DNA of 8,763 bases from JBBIRM01 sp037441765. Lineage in GTDB: Bacteria; Desulfobacterota; BSN033; UBA1163. How positions within the stretch are numbered: position 1 is the stretch's first letter; each line of letters opens with the position of its first letter. The position numbers and the translations under genes are program-made. The notes below the pieces were generated by a model. The model made no database searches, was not told the DNA's origin, and worked only from the letters and a program-made list of their open reading frames with translations. This document shows positions 1 to 6,856 of the stretch, in pieces. The stretch spans positions 1-8,763 of the forward strand of contig JBBIRM010000120.1 of the NCBI GenBank assembly GCA_037441765.1. Reading direction: 5' to 3'.

Positions 1-174
1 TCCGAAAATCTTATAAAGCGGGTCGGTTAATAGAATGCCTGAAGAAAGAGGTTTCATCTATGAGATCCTTTTCAATACTCAAGATATTCTGTAGTCCAGG
101 AGCACTCTAAGGTTTCCGCTTATAAGATTTTCTCCGACATCCCTACCCGATTCCCCAGATGAGTTAGGCGTTAC
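1..174 (-). mobile_element. MITE-like inverted-repeat element, copy 1 (cut by window edge)
   Basis: This is the reverse complement of the element at 3532-3752, with about a dozen differences over 174 bases (roughly 93% identity by eye). Its outer end reads GGCGTTAC at 167-174, matching the GTAAC terminus of the other copy. The subterminal arms CCGAAAATCTTATAAAGCGG (near 2-22) and CCGCTTATAAGATTTTC (near 117-133) are inverted relative to each other. The last 48 bases or so of the element lie beyond the left edge, so its other terminus and target duplication cannot be seen; CTAAGGGA at 175-182 would be the right-hand duplication. No protein is encoded. It lies upstream of the argF promoter. Confidence 0.75.
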
Positions 175-216
175 CTAAGGGACCTATATTATTATCCGAG
201 AAAGGTCAGATTACAT

Positions 217-246
217 TTGACTTTTGTCTCTCTCTTTTTTTATAAC
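217..246 (+). promoter_or_regulatory. Predicted sigma70-type promoter of argF-pyrC-pyrB
   Basis: A TTGACT -35 box at 217-222 and a TATAAC -10 box at 241-246 are separated by 18 bases. The start site would be near 253, giving a leader of about 50 bases that contains the argF Shine-Dalgarno sequence. I see no attenuator hairpin or PyrR-type structure in the leader. The promoter lies about 40 bases downstream of the end of the first MITE-like copy. It is supported by motif match and position only. Confidence 0.5.
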
Positions 247-304
247 CCTAACCTAAAGGGTAAATTTTCTTGAGGTAATTGTCGGTTAGAAAGGAGTGCT
301 TTAA

Positions 305-1237
305 ATGGCCAACCGCATGAAGGGAAGATCCATTGCAAGCCTGCGTGACCTGACCCGAGAAGAAATCGAGGAAATTCTAAAAATGGCTGGTTTGTTAAAA
401 TCTCAACTTCGAAATGGAGTTGAACACTATCTATTAAGAGGAAAGACCCTGGCGATGATCTTTGAGAAACCTTCAACACGGACCCGAGTATCTTTTGAAG
501 TAGGGATGTGGCAATTAGGAGGATATGCACTTTATCTGAGCGCAAATGATCTCCAATTGGGAAGAGGGGAGTCCATCGCAGATACCGCCCGAACTCTTTC
601 CCGCTATGTGGATGGAATAATGGCGAGGGTCTTTCATCATCAAAACATTCTCGATTTGATTAAGTATTCAAGTGTTCCTGTGATAAATGGTCTTTCAGAC
701 TTTACGCATCCCTGTCAGGGGCTTGCTGATTTATTCACAATTTATGAAAAGAAGGGGAATTTTTCAGGAATAAAACTCGCATACATTGGTGACGCTACCA
801 ATGTAGCACATTCTCTTATCTATGGATGTTCTAAGATGGGTATTAATATTACTCTCGGATGCCCTGAGGAATTTGGTCCCCATCCAGAAGTCATCTCAGA
901 GGCAAGGAAAGAGGCAAAAAAGTATGGTTGCGAGATCGTGGTGACAGATGATCCAAAAGAGGCGGTCAGAGATGCAGATATCGTCTATACGGATGTTTGG
1001 ACCAGCATGGGGAAGGAAAAAGAGCATAAGAAGAGGTTAAAAATATTTAAGCCCTATCAGGTGAACTCAAACTTGGTCAATCTGGCAAAGAAAGATTTCC
1101 TCTTCATGCATTGCCTTCCTGCTCATCGAGGCGAAGAGGTGACGGATGAGATTGCAGATTCGAAACATAGCATCATTTTCGATCAGGCTGAGAATAGATT
1201 GCATACTCAGAAAGCGCTCATGGTGCTTATAATGTAA
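305..1237 (+). CDS. argF: Ornithine carbamoyltransferase
   Basis: The enzyme makes citrulline from ornithine and carbamoyl phosphate in cytoplasmic arginine synthesis. The 310-residue protein has the normal family length. The carbamoyl-phosphate loop STRTR is at residues 57-61, HPCQ at 135-138, the ornithine-side D-x-x-x-S-M segment near 230-235 and the diagnostic HCLP at 269-272, followed by the conserved FDQAENR-LH tail. HPCQ and HCLP mark it as an ornithine rather than an aspartate enzyme. The ATG at 305 follows an AAAGGAG ribosome site at 290-296, spaced 8 bases; a second ATG at 317 has no such site. It is first in a tight cluster, only 13 bases before pyrC, so it is probably cotranscribed with two pyrimidine genes. 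argF is used rather than argI from general bacterial convention. Confidence 0.96.
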   Translation: MANRMKGRSIASLRDLTREEIEEILKMAGLLKSQLRNGVEHYLLRGKTLAMIFEKPSTRTRVSFEVGMWQLGGYALYLSANDLQLGRGESIADTARTLSRYVDGIMARVFHHQNILDLIKYSSVPVINGLSDFTHPCQGLADLFTIYEKKGNFSGIKLAYIGDATNVAHSLIYGCSKMGINITLGCPEEFGPHPEVISEARKEAKKYGCEIVVTDDPKEAVRDADIVYTDVWTSMGKEKEHKKRLKIFKPYQVNSNLVNLAKKDFLFMHCLPAHRGEEVTDEIADSKHSIIFDQAENRLHTQKALMVLIM

Positions 1238-1250
1238 AAGACTAAAGCCT

Positions 1251-2540
1251 ATGAATCTTTTAATCAAAAAAGCCACTTTAATCCTTCATGATTTGAAACC
1301 TCCTCAGAAAATGGACGTCTTGATTGTGAAGGAAAGGATCAGAGAAATCGGACCTGATATCCAGGATCCAGGTGCAATTATTGTTGATGCAGAAGGGAAA
1401 TTTTTAGTCCCAGGGTTGGTGGACGTTCATGTCCACTTCAGGGAACCTGGCCAGACAGAAAAGGAGGACATACGGAGTGGTTCCTCTGCTGCTGTTGTTG
1501 GTGGGTTTACTACCGTCATCGCTGAACCAAATACAAAACCTCCAATTGATACACCCTATCGTCTTCGTCGACTCTTAGAAAATGCGAGAAAGAAGAGTTT
1601 AGTCAACTTTTTTTCCAAAGCAGCCATGACAAGGGGCATGAGGGGAGAAAGATTGACCGACATTGCCAGATTAAAAGAGGCAGGGGCAAGGGCACTTTCT
1701 GACGATGGAAATCCGGTTCCTACTTCAAGGCTTATGCGAAATATACTCATAAAAGGAAAGGAGAATGGAATACTGATCACCCCTCATTGTGAAGAGTCTC
1801 CATTTTATAGAGAAAAAATCCTAATGAAAAGTAGGGATACGGGGGATGATGTATCTCCCTATACATCTGAAGCCAGATTTATCAAGCGGGATATAGAATT
1901 GGCAGAAGAGACTGGAGGCCACCTCCATATATCCCATGTTAGCCTTGCAAAGTCAGTGGATTTAATTTCAAAGGCAAAAAAAAGAGGGGTGAATGTAACT
2001 GCAGAAGTCACCCCCCATCATCTCCTCTTGACAGAAAAGATGGCAAGGGAGATTGGGCCCAATGCAAAAGTGAACCCCCCGCTTAGATCTGAGGAGGATG
2101 TTTTGGCACTCAGGGAGGGGCTGTCCAGTGGTGTGATAGACATTATAGCCAGCGACCATGCACCCCATACCCCTGAAGAAAAGAATCGAAATTGGGAAGA
2201 GGCACCATTTGGTATTATAGGTTTGGAGACAACCTTAGGTCTGGTCTTAACCTTTCTGGTTAGGCCAGGGATTTTAACCCTTTCTCAAGCGATTGAGAAG
2301 TTAACCATTTCCCCTGCCAGGATTTTTGGGCTCGATGCTTTGGGAGTGGGTCAACTTAAAGTAGGGGTAAAAGCCGATTTGACTCTCATCGATTTTGAAA
2401 GAAAATGGAAAGTGGATGTTAATAGATTTTATTCAAAAGGGAGAAACTCTCCCTTTAATGGATGGGACTTACAGGGAAAGGCTATCCTGACAATTGTGGG
2501 AGGACGTATTGTGGCTAAGGAGGGTATTGTCATTTCATAA
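1251..2540 (+). CDS. pyrC: Dihydroorotase, class I
   Basis: This zinc amidohydrolase closes N-carbamoyl-aspartate to dihydroorotate, the third step of UMP synthesis. It has 429 residues, typical of class I. The metal ligands are all present: H60 and H62 in HVHFREPG, the D151/D152 pair in LSDDGNP, H179 in PHCEE, H229 in HISHVS and D302 in SDHAPH. These features argue for an active enzyme rather than a pseudo-dihydroorotase of the kind that only scaffolds aspartate carbamoyltransferase. The start ATG lies 13 bases after the argF stop and has no clear Shine-Dalgarno sequence, so translation may depend on coupling to argF. Class I enzymes of some bacteria (Aquifex) associate with PyrB; the adjacency to pyrB fits such a complex, but that is inference. 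Confidence 0.95.
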   Translation: MNLLIKKATLILHDLKPPQKMDVLIVKERIREIGPDIQDPGAIIVDAEGKFLVPGLVDVHVHFREPGQTEKEDIRSGSSAAVVGGFTTVIAEPNTKPPIDTPYRLRRLLENARKKSLVNFFSKAAMTRGMRGERLTDIARLKEAGARALSDDGNPVPTSRLMRNILIKGKENGILITPHCEESPFYREKILMKSRDTGDDVSPYTSEARFIKRDIELAEETGGHLHISHVSLAKSVDLISKAKKRGVNVTAEVTPHHLLLTEKMAREIGPNAKVNPPLRSEEDVLALREGLSSGVIDIIASDHAPHTPEEKNRNWEEAPFGIIGLETTLGLVLTFLVRPGILTLSQAIEKLTISPARIFGLDALGVGQLKVGVKADLTLIDFERKWKVDVNRFYSKGRNSPFNGWDLQGKAILTIVGGRIVAKEGIVIS

Positions 2541-2593
2541 AATCCCTAAGGATTATGAGTCAGTAATCATATGGTGGCAGAAAGGGGGAGGAG

Positions 2594-3523
2594 ATGGTTA
2601 GTTTGAAAGGAAAAGATATACTTCATGGAAATCAATTTTCAAGGAAAGAGGTCGAGGCCATTATCAGTGTCACAGCCCAATTTGAGAAAGAACTTAAGAG
2701 GAGGAGCTCAATTCCTCTTTTAAAAGGAAAGATTCTGGCCACTCTCTTCTTCGAGCCCAGCACCCGAACCCGTCTCTCTTTTGAAACAGCAATGCAGAGA
2801 CTTGGGGGAGGGGTGATCAGCATGGGTTCAGTTGAGGGCTCATCCGTGGCAAAGGGTGAAACCCTAACCGACACTATCCGTACAATCTCTCAATATGCAG
2901 ACCTGATTGTCATCCGGCATCCCCGAATTGGTTCAGCCAAAGAGGCAGCAGATGCAACCTCTATACCCGTGATTAATGCCGGAGATGGAGCAGGTCAGCA
3001 TCCCACACAGGCCCTTCTCGACATCTACACTATCCGAAAAGAACTGGGGAGTCTTAATAACCTGACAATTTCACTAGTGGGCGATCTTAAGAACGGCAGA
3101 ACAGTTCACGCCCTTGTGGAGCTTTTATCCCTCTTTCAGGCCAAACTCTATTTTGTCTCACCAGATTCACTCCGGATGCCTGAAGAGATCACATCAAATT
3201 TAAGAAGGAAAGGGGTGGAGATTGTTGAAACGGAGGATATGCTAAAGGCCTGCCAGGCGAGTCATCTCATCTATATGACGCGAATCCAGAAGGAAAGGTT
3301 CACAGACCTCTCTGAATATGAGAAGGTGAAAGGCAGTTTTGTCATCGATCAGGCTTTTCTTGATCGATTGAAGAAGAAGATTATAATCCTCCATCCCCTT
3401 CCAAGAGTGGATGAGATTCGTCCAGAGGTAGATGATTATCCTGGTTCAGCCTATTTCCGTCAGGTAAGGAATGGTATCTTTGTGCGAATGGCCATCCTTG
3501 CTATGGTTTTGGGAAAGCGGTAA
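2594..3523 (+). CDS. pyrB: Aspartate carbamoyltransferase catalytic chain
   Basis: It transfers the carbamoyl group from carbamoyl phosphate to aspartate, the committed step of pyrimidine synthesis. The 309-residue length is normal. Motifs are STRTR at 56-60, the active-site lysine K87 in VAKGET, RHP near 108-110, HPTQ at 136-139, GDLKNGRTVH at 163-172 and HPLPRVDEI at 267-275. The last two, with the C-terminal NGIF-R-A-L-LVL pattern, resemble the E. coli/archaeal type that normally forms a holoenzyme with the zinc-containing PyrI chain. No pyrI lies downstream; the next gene is pyrE. The ATG follows a very strong purine run, AAAGGGGGAGGAG, at 2581-2593. It is 53 bases after pyrC. A MITE-like element is inserted directly after the stop codon. 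Confidence 0.95.
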   Translation: MVSLKGKDILHGNQFSRKEVEAIISVTAQFEKELKRRSSIPLLKGKILATLFFEPSTRTRLSFETAMQRLGGGVISMGSVEGSSVAKGETLTDTIRTISQYADLIVIRHPRIGSAKEAADATSIPVINAGDGAGQHPTQALLDIYTIRKELGSLNNLTISLVGDLKNGRTVHALVELLSLFQAKLYFVSPDSLRMPEEITSNLRRKGVEIVETEDMLKACQASHLIYMTRIQKERFTDLSEYEKVKGSFVIDQAFLDRLKKKIIILHPLPRVDEIRPEVDDYPGSAYFRQVRNGIFVRMAILAMVLGKR

Positions 3524-3531
3524 AGACTCCA
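3524..3531. repeat. 8-bp target-site duplication (left copy)
   Basis: AGACTCCA occurs at 3524-3531 directly after the pyrB stop codon and again, identical, at 3753-3760. The two copies exactly bracket the inverted-repeat element at 3532-3752. Removing the element and one duplicate would restore a short pyrB-pyrE junction of about 48 bases up to the ATG at 3808. This is direct sequence evidence for insertion by transposition. Confidence 0.75.
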
Positions 3532-3752
3532 GTAACACCTCACTCATCCGGGGAATCGGGTAGGGATGTCGGAGAAAATCTTATAGCGGAAACCTTTGAG
3601 TGCTCCCTTACTACAGAATACCTTGAGTATTGAAAAGGATTTCATAGATGAAACATCTTTCTTCAGACATTCTATTAACCGACCCGCTTTATAAGATTTT
3701 CGGAGGTATTCCTGCCCGATTCATATAATTCCCCCATTAAGGGAGGGATTAC
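3532..3752 (+). mobile_element. MITE-like element, complete copy with terminal inverted repeats
   Basis: This 221-base element starts GTAACACCTC and ends GAGGGATTAC, whose reverse complement is GTAATCCCTC. Imperfect inversion continues inward for about 60 bases and includes GAATCGGG with GCCCGATTC, and AAAATCTTATAGCGG with CCGCTTTATAAGATTTT. It is flanked by the exact 8-base repeat AGACTCCA. The centre carries two small palindromes, AATACCTTGAGTATT (3618-3632) and TTTCATAGATGAAA (near 3640-3653). It contains no gene. A second copy in reverse orientation is at 1-174. GTAA termini with an 8-base duplication fit what is known of IS66-family elements, so IS66-type mobilisation is a guess. It separates pyrB from pyrE. 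Confidence 0.75.
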
Positions 3753-3771
3753 AGACTCCAAAAAAATCATC

Positions 3772-3798
3772 TTGACTTCACCAATGTATTTTTATAAA
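3772..3798 (+). promoter_or_regulatory. Possible promoter of pyrE
   Basis: TTGACT at 3772-3777 and TATAAA at 3793-3798 are separated by 15 bases, shorter than the usual 17. If used, transcription would start near 3805, about three bases before the ATG at 3808, giving an almost leaderless pyrE message. The distance from the -10 box to the ATG (9 bases) is the same as at purF. It lies 11 bases beyond the right duplication of the MITE-like element, so pyrE could have kept its own promoter after the insertion. Confidence 0.35.
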
Positions 3799-3807
3799 AG
3801 AGAAGGC

Positions 3808-4497
3808 ATGATCTTGAGACTTGAAGAGATAGAGAGAAAGGTCTGGGAGGAAGAAAAACTATTCCTTATGAAACAGGTTGGGATTCTCCTCATTAAAAAC
3901 AATGCGATCAAATTTGGAGATTATATCTTAGCCTCCGGAAAGAGGAGTCCTTACTATATTGACCTCAGGCAGACGATCTCAAGCCCTATTACAATGGATT
4001 GGATTGCAAACTCCCTTACTCGAATCATTATTAATGAAGTGAGCAGGGACAGGGTGGATAAGATCTTGGGTGTCCCAACTGCAGGGGTCCCTTTCGCCAC
4101 GGTTGTAAGCCAAAAACTTGGGATTCCACTTATCTACTATCGTCAGGCCCGAAAGGAACATGGGGTAAGAAAGAAGGTGGAGGGAATCCTTGAACGAAAT
4201 GATCGAGTTTTGATCATTGACGACCTCATAACCACTGGTGAGAGCGTAATCGAAGCAGCAGAGGTGGTTAGGGAACAAGGTGGTCTGGTCAACGAATTGG
4301 TGGTACTTTTAGACCGTGAGCAGGGAGGTGTCCATAGACTTCGGGCAGCAAGGATCGAGCCTCACGTTCTTTTCAAAATCACGGATGCATTTAGATGGTT
4401 ACATTCGGTTGGTCTGATTGAAGATAAGGTTTATGAGATGGTGATGAATTATATTGAAGAAGAAAGCAAATCTTCCTTACTTCCACCATCTTCCTGA
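3808..4497 (+). CDS. pyrE: Orotate phosphoribosyltransferase
   Basis: It joins orotate to PRPP to make OMP, the fifth step of UMP synthesis. From ATG 3808 the protein has 229 residues. It shows IKFGDYILASGKRSPYYIDLR-type N-terminal residues (34-54), a mobile-loop segment with RKEHG near 115-119 and the PRPP-binding VLIIDDLITTG at 134-144. The frame is open back to a TTG at 3772, but that TTG is the -35-like hexamer of a candidate promoter. The ATG at 3784 has no ribosome site. At 3808 a GAGAAGG run is very close. An ATG at 3868 would give a more standard 209-residue protein with GGAGG 17 bases upstream. The start is therefore uncertain. The gene converges on purF with only 13 bases between stop codons and no visible terminator. 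Confidence 0.9.
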   Translation: MILRLEEIERKVWEEEKLFLMKQVGILLIKNNAIKFGDYILASGKRSPYYIDLRQTISSPITMDWIANSLTRIIINEVSRDRVDKILGVPTAGVPFATVVSQKLGIPLIYYRQARKEHGVRKKVEGILERNDRVLIIDDLITTGESVIEAAEVVREQGGLVNELVVLLDREQGGVHRLRAARIEPHVLFKITDAFRWLHSVGLIEDKVYEMVMNYIEEESKSSLLPPSS

Positions 4498-4510
4498 GAT
4501 TCTTTCTCCA

Positions 4511-5863
4511 CTATCCAAGATCCATCTGAAACGGAATCGGATAATCCCCGGTGAAACAGGCATAACAAAACTGCTCTTCCCTTGGTTTAACACAGTTTTT
4601 TAATCCATCTAAACTTAAATAATTTAAAGAGGTTGCATTAATAAACCTCTGAATTTCCTTTACATTTAGAGAAGAGGCGATTAACTCAGTTTTTTTAGGG
4701 GTATCGATTCCAAAAAAGCAAGGGTGAGTAATTGGCGGGGAACTGATTCTCATATGGACCTCTTTTGCCCCTGCGCCCCTGAACATCTTAATAATCTTAC
4801 GGCTGGTTGTGGCCCTGACAATGGAGTCATCTACTGTGACTATTTTTCTGTTTTTTAGCAACTCTTTTACTGGATTCAGTTTAATCTTTACCCCGAAGTG
4901 ACGGATCCTCTTTTCGGGTTCGATAAAGGTCCGTCCAATGTAGTGATTTCTTATCATTCCCAGTTCGAGTGGAATCTTTGATTCAAAGGCATAGCCTAAT
5001 GTTGCAGGAAATCCCGAGTCAGGAATGGGGACAACCATGTCAACATCTGCAGGGGATTCTTTTGCCAATTGGATTCCTAATGATTTTCTTACTTCGTAGA
5101 CACTTCGGTTAAAGATAAAACTATCTGGTCTTGCGAAATATATGAATTCGAAGATGCACTGATGGATCGCTCGGTGAGGGAAGGGTTTAAATGATTTGAC
5201 CCCATTCTCGTTGATGAATAGTATTTCCCCTGGTTCGATCTCTCTAAGAAATTTTGCACCGATCAGGTCAAAGGCACAGGTTTCCGATGCAATAACAGGT
5301 GAGTCTTTAAGCTGTCCCAAAACCAGTGGCCTGAAGCCATGAGGGTCACGAACTGCCACCATCTCCTTTTCCGTCAAAAAGAGGAGCGAATAAGCCCCTT
5401 CGACTTTTCTCAGGGCATGAATAACCCTGTCTATAAATTTCTTTTCCTTTGCCCGAGCGATAAGGTGGACAATCACTTCGGTATCCATATTTGACTGGAA
5501 GATAGATCCCTGCGATTCGAGTTCGCTCCGAATAAAGAGGGCGTTGGTCAGGTTTCCATTATGACAGATGGCCATCCCTCCCTTAGAATAGTCCACAACA
5601 AAAGGCTGGGCATTTTTCAGTTCACTCGAGCCAGCAGTAGAGTAACGGACATGACCGATGGCACAAATCCCAGGAAGTTTCTTGAGTACATCCCGGGTAA
5701 AAATCTCTGAAACAAGGCCCATCTGTCGGTAATGATAGAGTTTCTTTCCATCGGATGAGACAATTCCAGCACTTTCCTGTCCCCGATGCTGTAAAGCATA
5801 GAGGCCAAGGTAGGTATGGTTGGATGCTTCGGGATGGTTAAAAATACCAAAAATTCCACACAT
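4511..5863 (-). CDS. purF: Amidophosphoribosyltransferase (glutamine PRPP amidotransferase)
   Basis: It makes phosphoribosylamine from PRPP and glutamine, the first committed step of purine synthesis. The N-terminal half is a class II glutaminase whose nucleophile Cys must become the first residue. Starting at 5863 gives MCGIFGIF, with Cys2 exposed by Met removal; the ATG at 5872 adds MFR and needs a cleaved propeptide. Other motifs (MCGIF numbering) are GHVRYSTAGS near 70-79, HNGNLTN near 101-107, DPHGFRP near 173-179 and the PRPP loop VTVDDSIVRATT near 342-353. Cysteines at 236, 382, 433 and 436 match the four 4Fe-4S ligands of the Bacillus-type enzyme, so an oxygen-sensitive cluster is expected. 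Length is 450 residues. There is no Shine-Dalgarno sequence; the promoter position suggests leaderless translation. Confidence 0.94.
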   Translation of the reverse strand: MCGIFGIFNHPEASNHTYLGLYALQHRGQESAGIVSSDGKKLYHYRQMGLVSEIFTRDVLKKLPGICAIGHVRYSTAGSSELKNAQPFVVDYSKGGMAICHNGNLTNALFIRSELESQGSIFQSNMDTEVIVHLIARAKEKKFIDRVIHALRKVEGAYSLLFLTEKEMVAVRDPHGFRPLVLGQLKDSPVIASETCAFDLIGAKFLREIEPGEILFINENGVKSFKPFPHRAIHQCIFEFIYFARPDSFIFNRSVYEVRKSLGIQLAKESPADVDMVVPIPDSGFPATLGYAFESKIPLELGMIRNHYIGRTFIEPEKRIRHFGVKIKLNPVKELLKNRKIVTVDDSIVRATTSRKIIKMFRGAGAKEVHMRISSPPITHPCFFGIDTPKKTELIASSLNVKEIQRFINATSLNYLSLDGLKNCVKPREEQFCYACFTGDYPIPFQMDLG

Positions 5864-5872
5864 TCTAAACAT

Positions 5873-5901
5873 TTTATAAATGGTTAAAAAAATATTGTCA
5901 A
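5873..5901 (-). promoter_or_regulatory. Predicted purF promoter giving a near-leaderless mRNA
   Basis: On the - strand TTGACA (5901-5896), a 17-base spacer and TATAAA (5878-5873) form an almost perfect sigma70 promoter. Usual spacing puts the start at the A of 5866, three bases before the ATG at 5863 and downstream of the ATG at 5872. The upstream ATG would then not be in the transcript. No ribosome-binding sequence precedes either ATG. No PurR-type operator was recognised. Confidence 0.6.
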
Positions 5902-5939
5902 TGAAACAATTAGAGAGTGCTGAAAAAGTATTTAAAAAA

Positions 5940-5994
5940 GAGATTTTTAATCCTGTCTCCCCAGTCTTTCGAGGACTTCTTTATTAGAAATCTC
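5940..5994. other. Long imperfect hairpin between divergent purF and the flavoprotein gene
   Basis: GAGATTTTTAAT (5940-5951) pairs with ATTAGAAATCTC (5983-5994) as a 12-bp stem with one G-T wobble. Inside it AGTC-TT (5963-5968) pairs with the A-GGACT region (5972-5977) around a TCG loop. It lies between the purF promoter and the flavoprotein gene. It has no uridine tract, so it is not a classical terminator. It could be a regulatory site, a transcribed leader structure or a chance palindrome. Confidence 0.3.
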
Positions 5995-6076
5995 AATTAA
6001 AGTTTTTCTTTGACTTGGAAGCCAAATTTTATTATTTATATGGTATTAGAAAACATATTATACGAGGAGGTTAGAG

Positions 6077-6646
6077 ATGAAGGTATTGGGGATTCTCGGT
6101 AGCCCAAGGATAGGAGGAAATAGTGACATTCTATTAGATCAAGCCTTAGCAGGTGCAAGGGATTTAGGGGCGAAGGTTGAAAAGATTTCCCTCTATAAGA
6201 AAAAGATTTCTGGATGCCTTGATTGTGGAAAGTGTAACGAGACAGGTCTATGTGTTATCAAGGACGATATGCAGTCAATTCAAAAAAAGATACTTGAGGC
6301 AGACGCCGTGATCCACAGTGTTCCTGTTTACTTTTGGGCAATGACTGCCCAGATGAAGGCCTATCTTGACCGCTGGTGCGCTTTTTTTGATGGGAATTGG
6401 AAGATACATAAATTCTATTATCCCAAGATGAGCAAAAAGAAGATTGGTGTTATCACACTATGCGGAGACCCAGACGTCTCCTTAGGCGATCCGATCATAA
6501 AAAGTTTTAAAAATACATGCGATCTTTCAGGATTGAAATGGTTGGGTTCGGTAAGGGCATCCGCCTTTCTGAAAGGGGAGATTTCAAAAAACAATAAGGC
6601 GAAAAAGCAGGCCTATCAATTGGGCCAGAAAGCCGTCAGGGAGTAA
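6077..6646 (+). CDS. Iron-sulfur flavoprotein / NADPH-dependent FMN reductase family protein
   Basis: The 189-residue protein has a flavodoxin-like fold. The FMN phosphate loop GSPRIGGNS is at residues 8-16, followed by a compact cluster motif with C47, C50, C53 and C59 (C-x2-C-x2-C-x5-C). That spacing matches the 4Fe-4S motif of the Isf family of anaerobes, as in Methanosarcina thermophila. A second flavin-side segment, SVPVYFWAMTAQMKAYLDRW, lies near 80-99. Isf proteins are homodimeric cytoplasmic electron-transfer or oxygen/peroxide-reducing flavoproteins; the partner here is unknown. The ATG follows a strong GAGGAGG site at 6064-6070. It is divergent from purF and not obviously in an operon. 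It could also be a simple quinone or FMN reductase, but the four cysteines favour Isf. Confidence 0.8.
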   Translation: MKVLGILGSPRIGGNSDILLDQALAGARDLGAKVEKISLYKKKISGCLDCGKCNETGLCVIKDDMQSIQKKILEADAVIHSVPVYFWAMTAQMKAYLDRWCAFFDGNWKIHKFYYPKMSKKKIGVITLCGDPDVSLGDPIIKSFKNTCDLSGLKWLGSVRASAFLKGEISKNNKAKKQAYQLGQKAVRE

Positions 6647-6856
6647 AGATTATTTATCCAGACTACTTTACCTGCCAATTCTCATATTTTTAGGATAATT
6701 TATTACATTAAATTATTTCTTTAAGTAAATAACTTTTAAATAAAAATTCACTTGTCACCATTTCGGGAACCAATAAGTTTGCACAATATCTTTTTATTGC
6801 AATTTTGGCCTCCATCAAACATCTAGTAGGGTTACGTCGTCACAGGTGATAGGAAA

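Noticed and set aside
240..545. Open frame on the - strand overlapping argF (also similar shadows at 1067-1276, 1556-1780, 1968-2168, 2632-2874, 3979-4278, 5617-5859, 6832-7023, 7204-7422)
   Set aside because: Each lies opposite or within a well-supported gene or its flank, has no recognisable motif and no good ribosome site.
2535..2558. Small hairpin at the pyrC-pyrB junction (AATCC-CTAA-GGATT with TCAT/ATGA flanks)
   Set aside because: The stem is short and bulged with no uridine tract; it could occur by chance, and pyrB has its own strong ribosome site.
3772..3807. TTG at 3772 as the pyrE start, giving 241 residues
   Set aside because: No ribosome site precedes it, the extra residues are not typical of the family, and the TTG is part of a -35-like hexamer.
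5864..5872. ATG at 5872 as the purF start
   Set aside because: It would bury the catalytic cysteine behind MFRM and lies upstream of the predicted transcription start. A cleaved propeptide cannot be fully excluded.
6010..6042. TTGACT at 6010 with TATTTA or TATATG as a promoter for the flavoprotein gene
   Set aside because: The -10 box at the right spacing matches poorly and the better one is 21 bases away.
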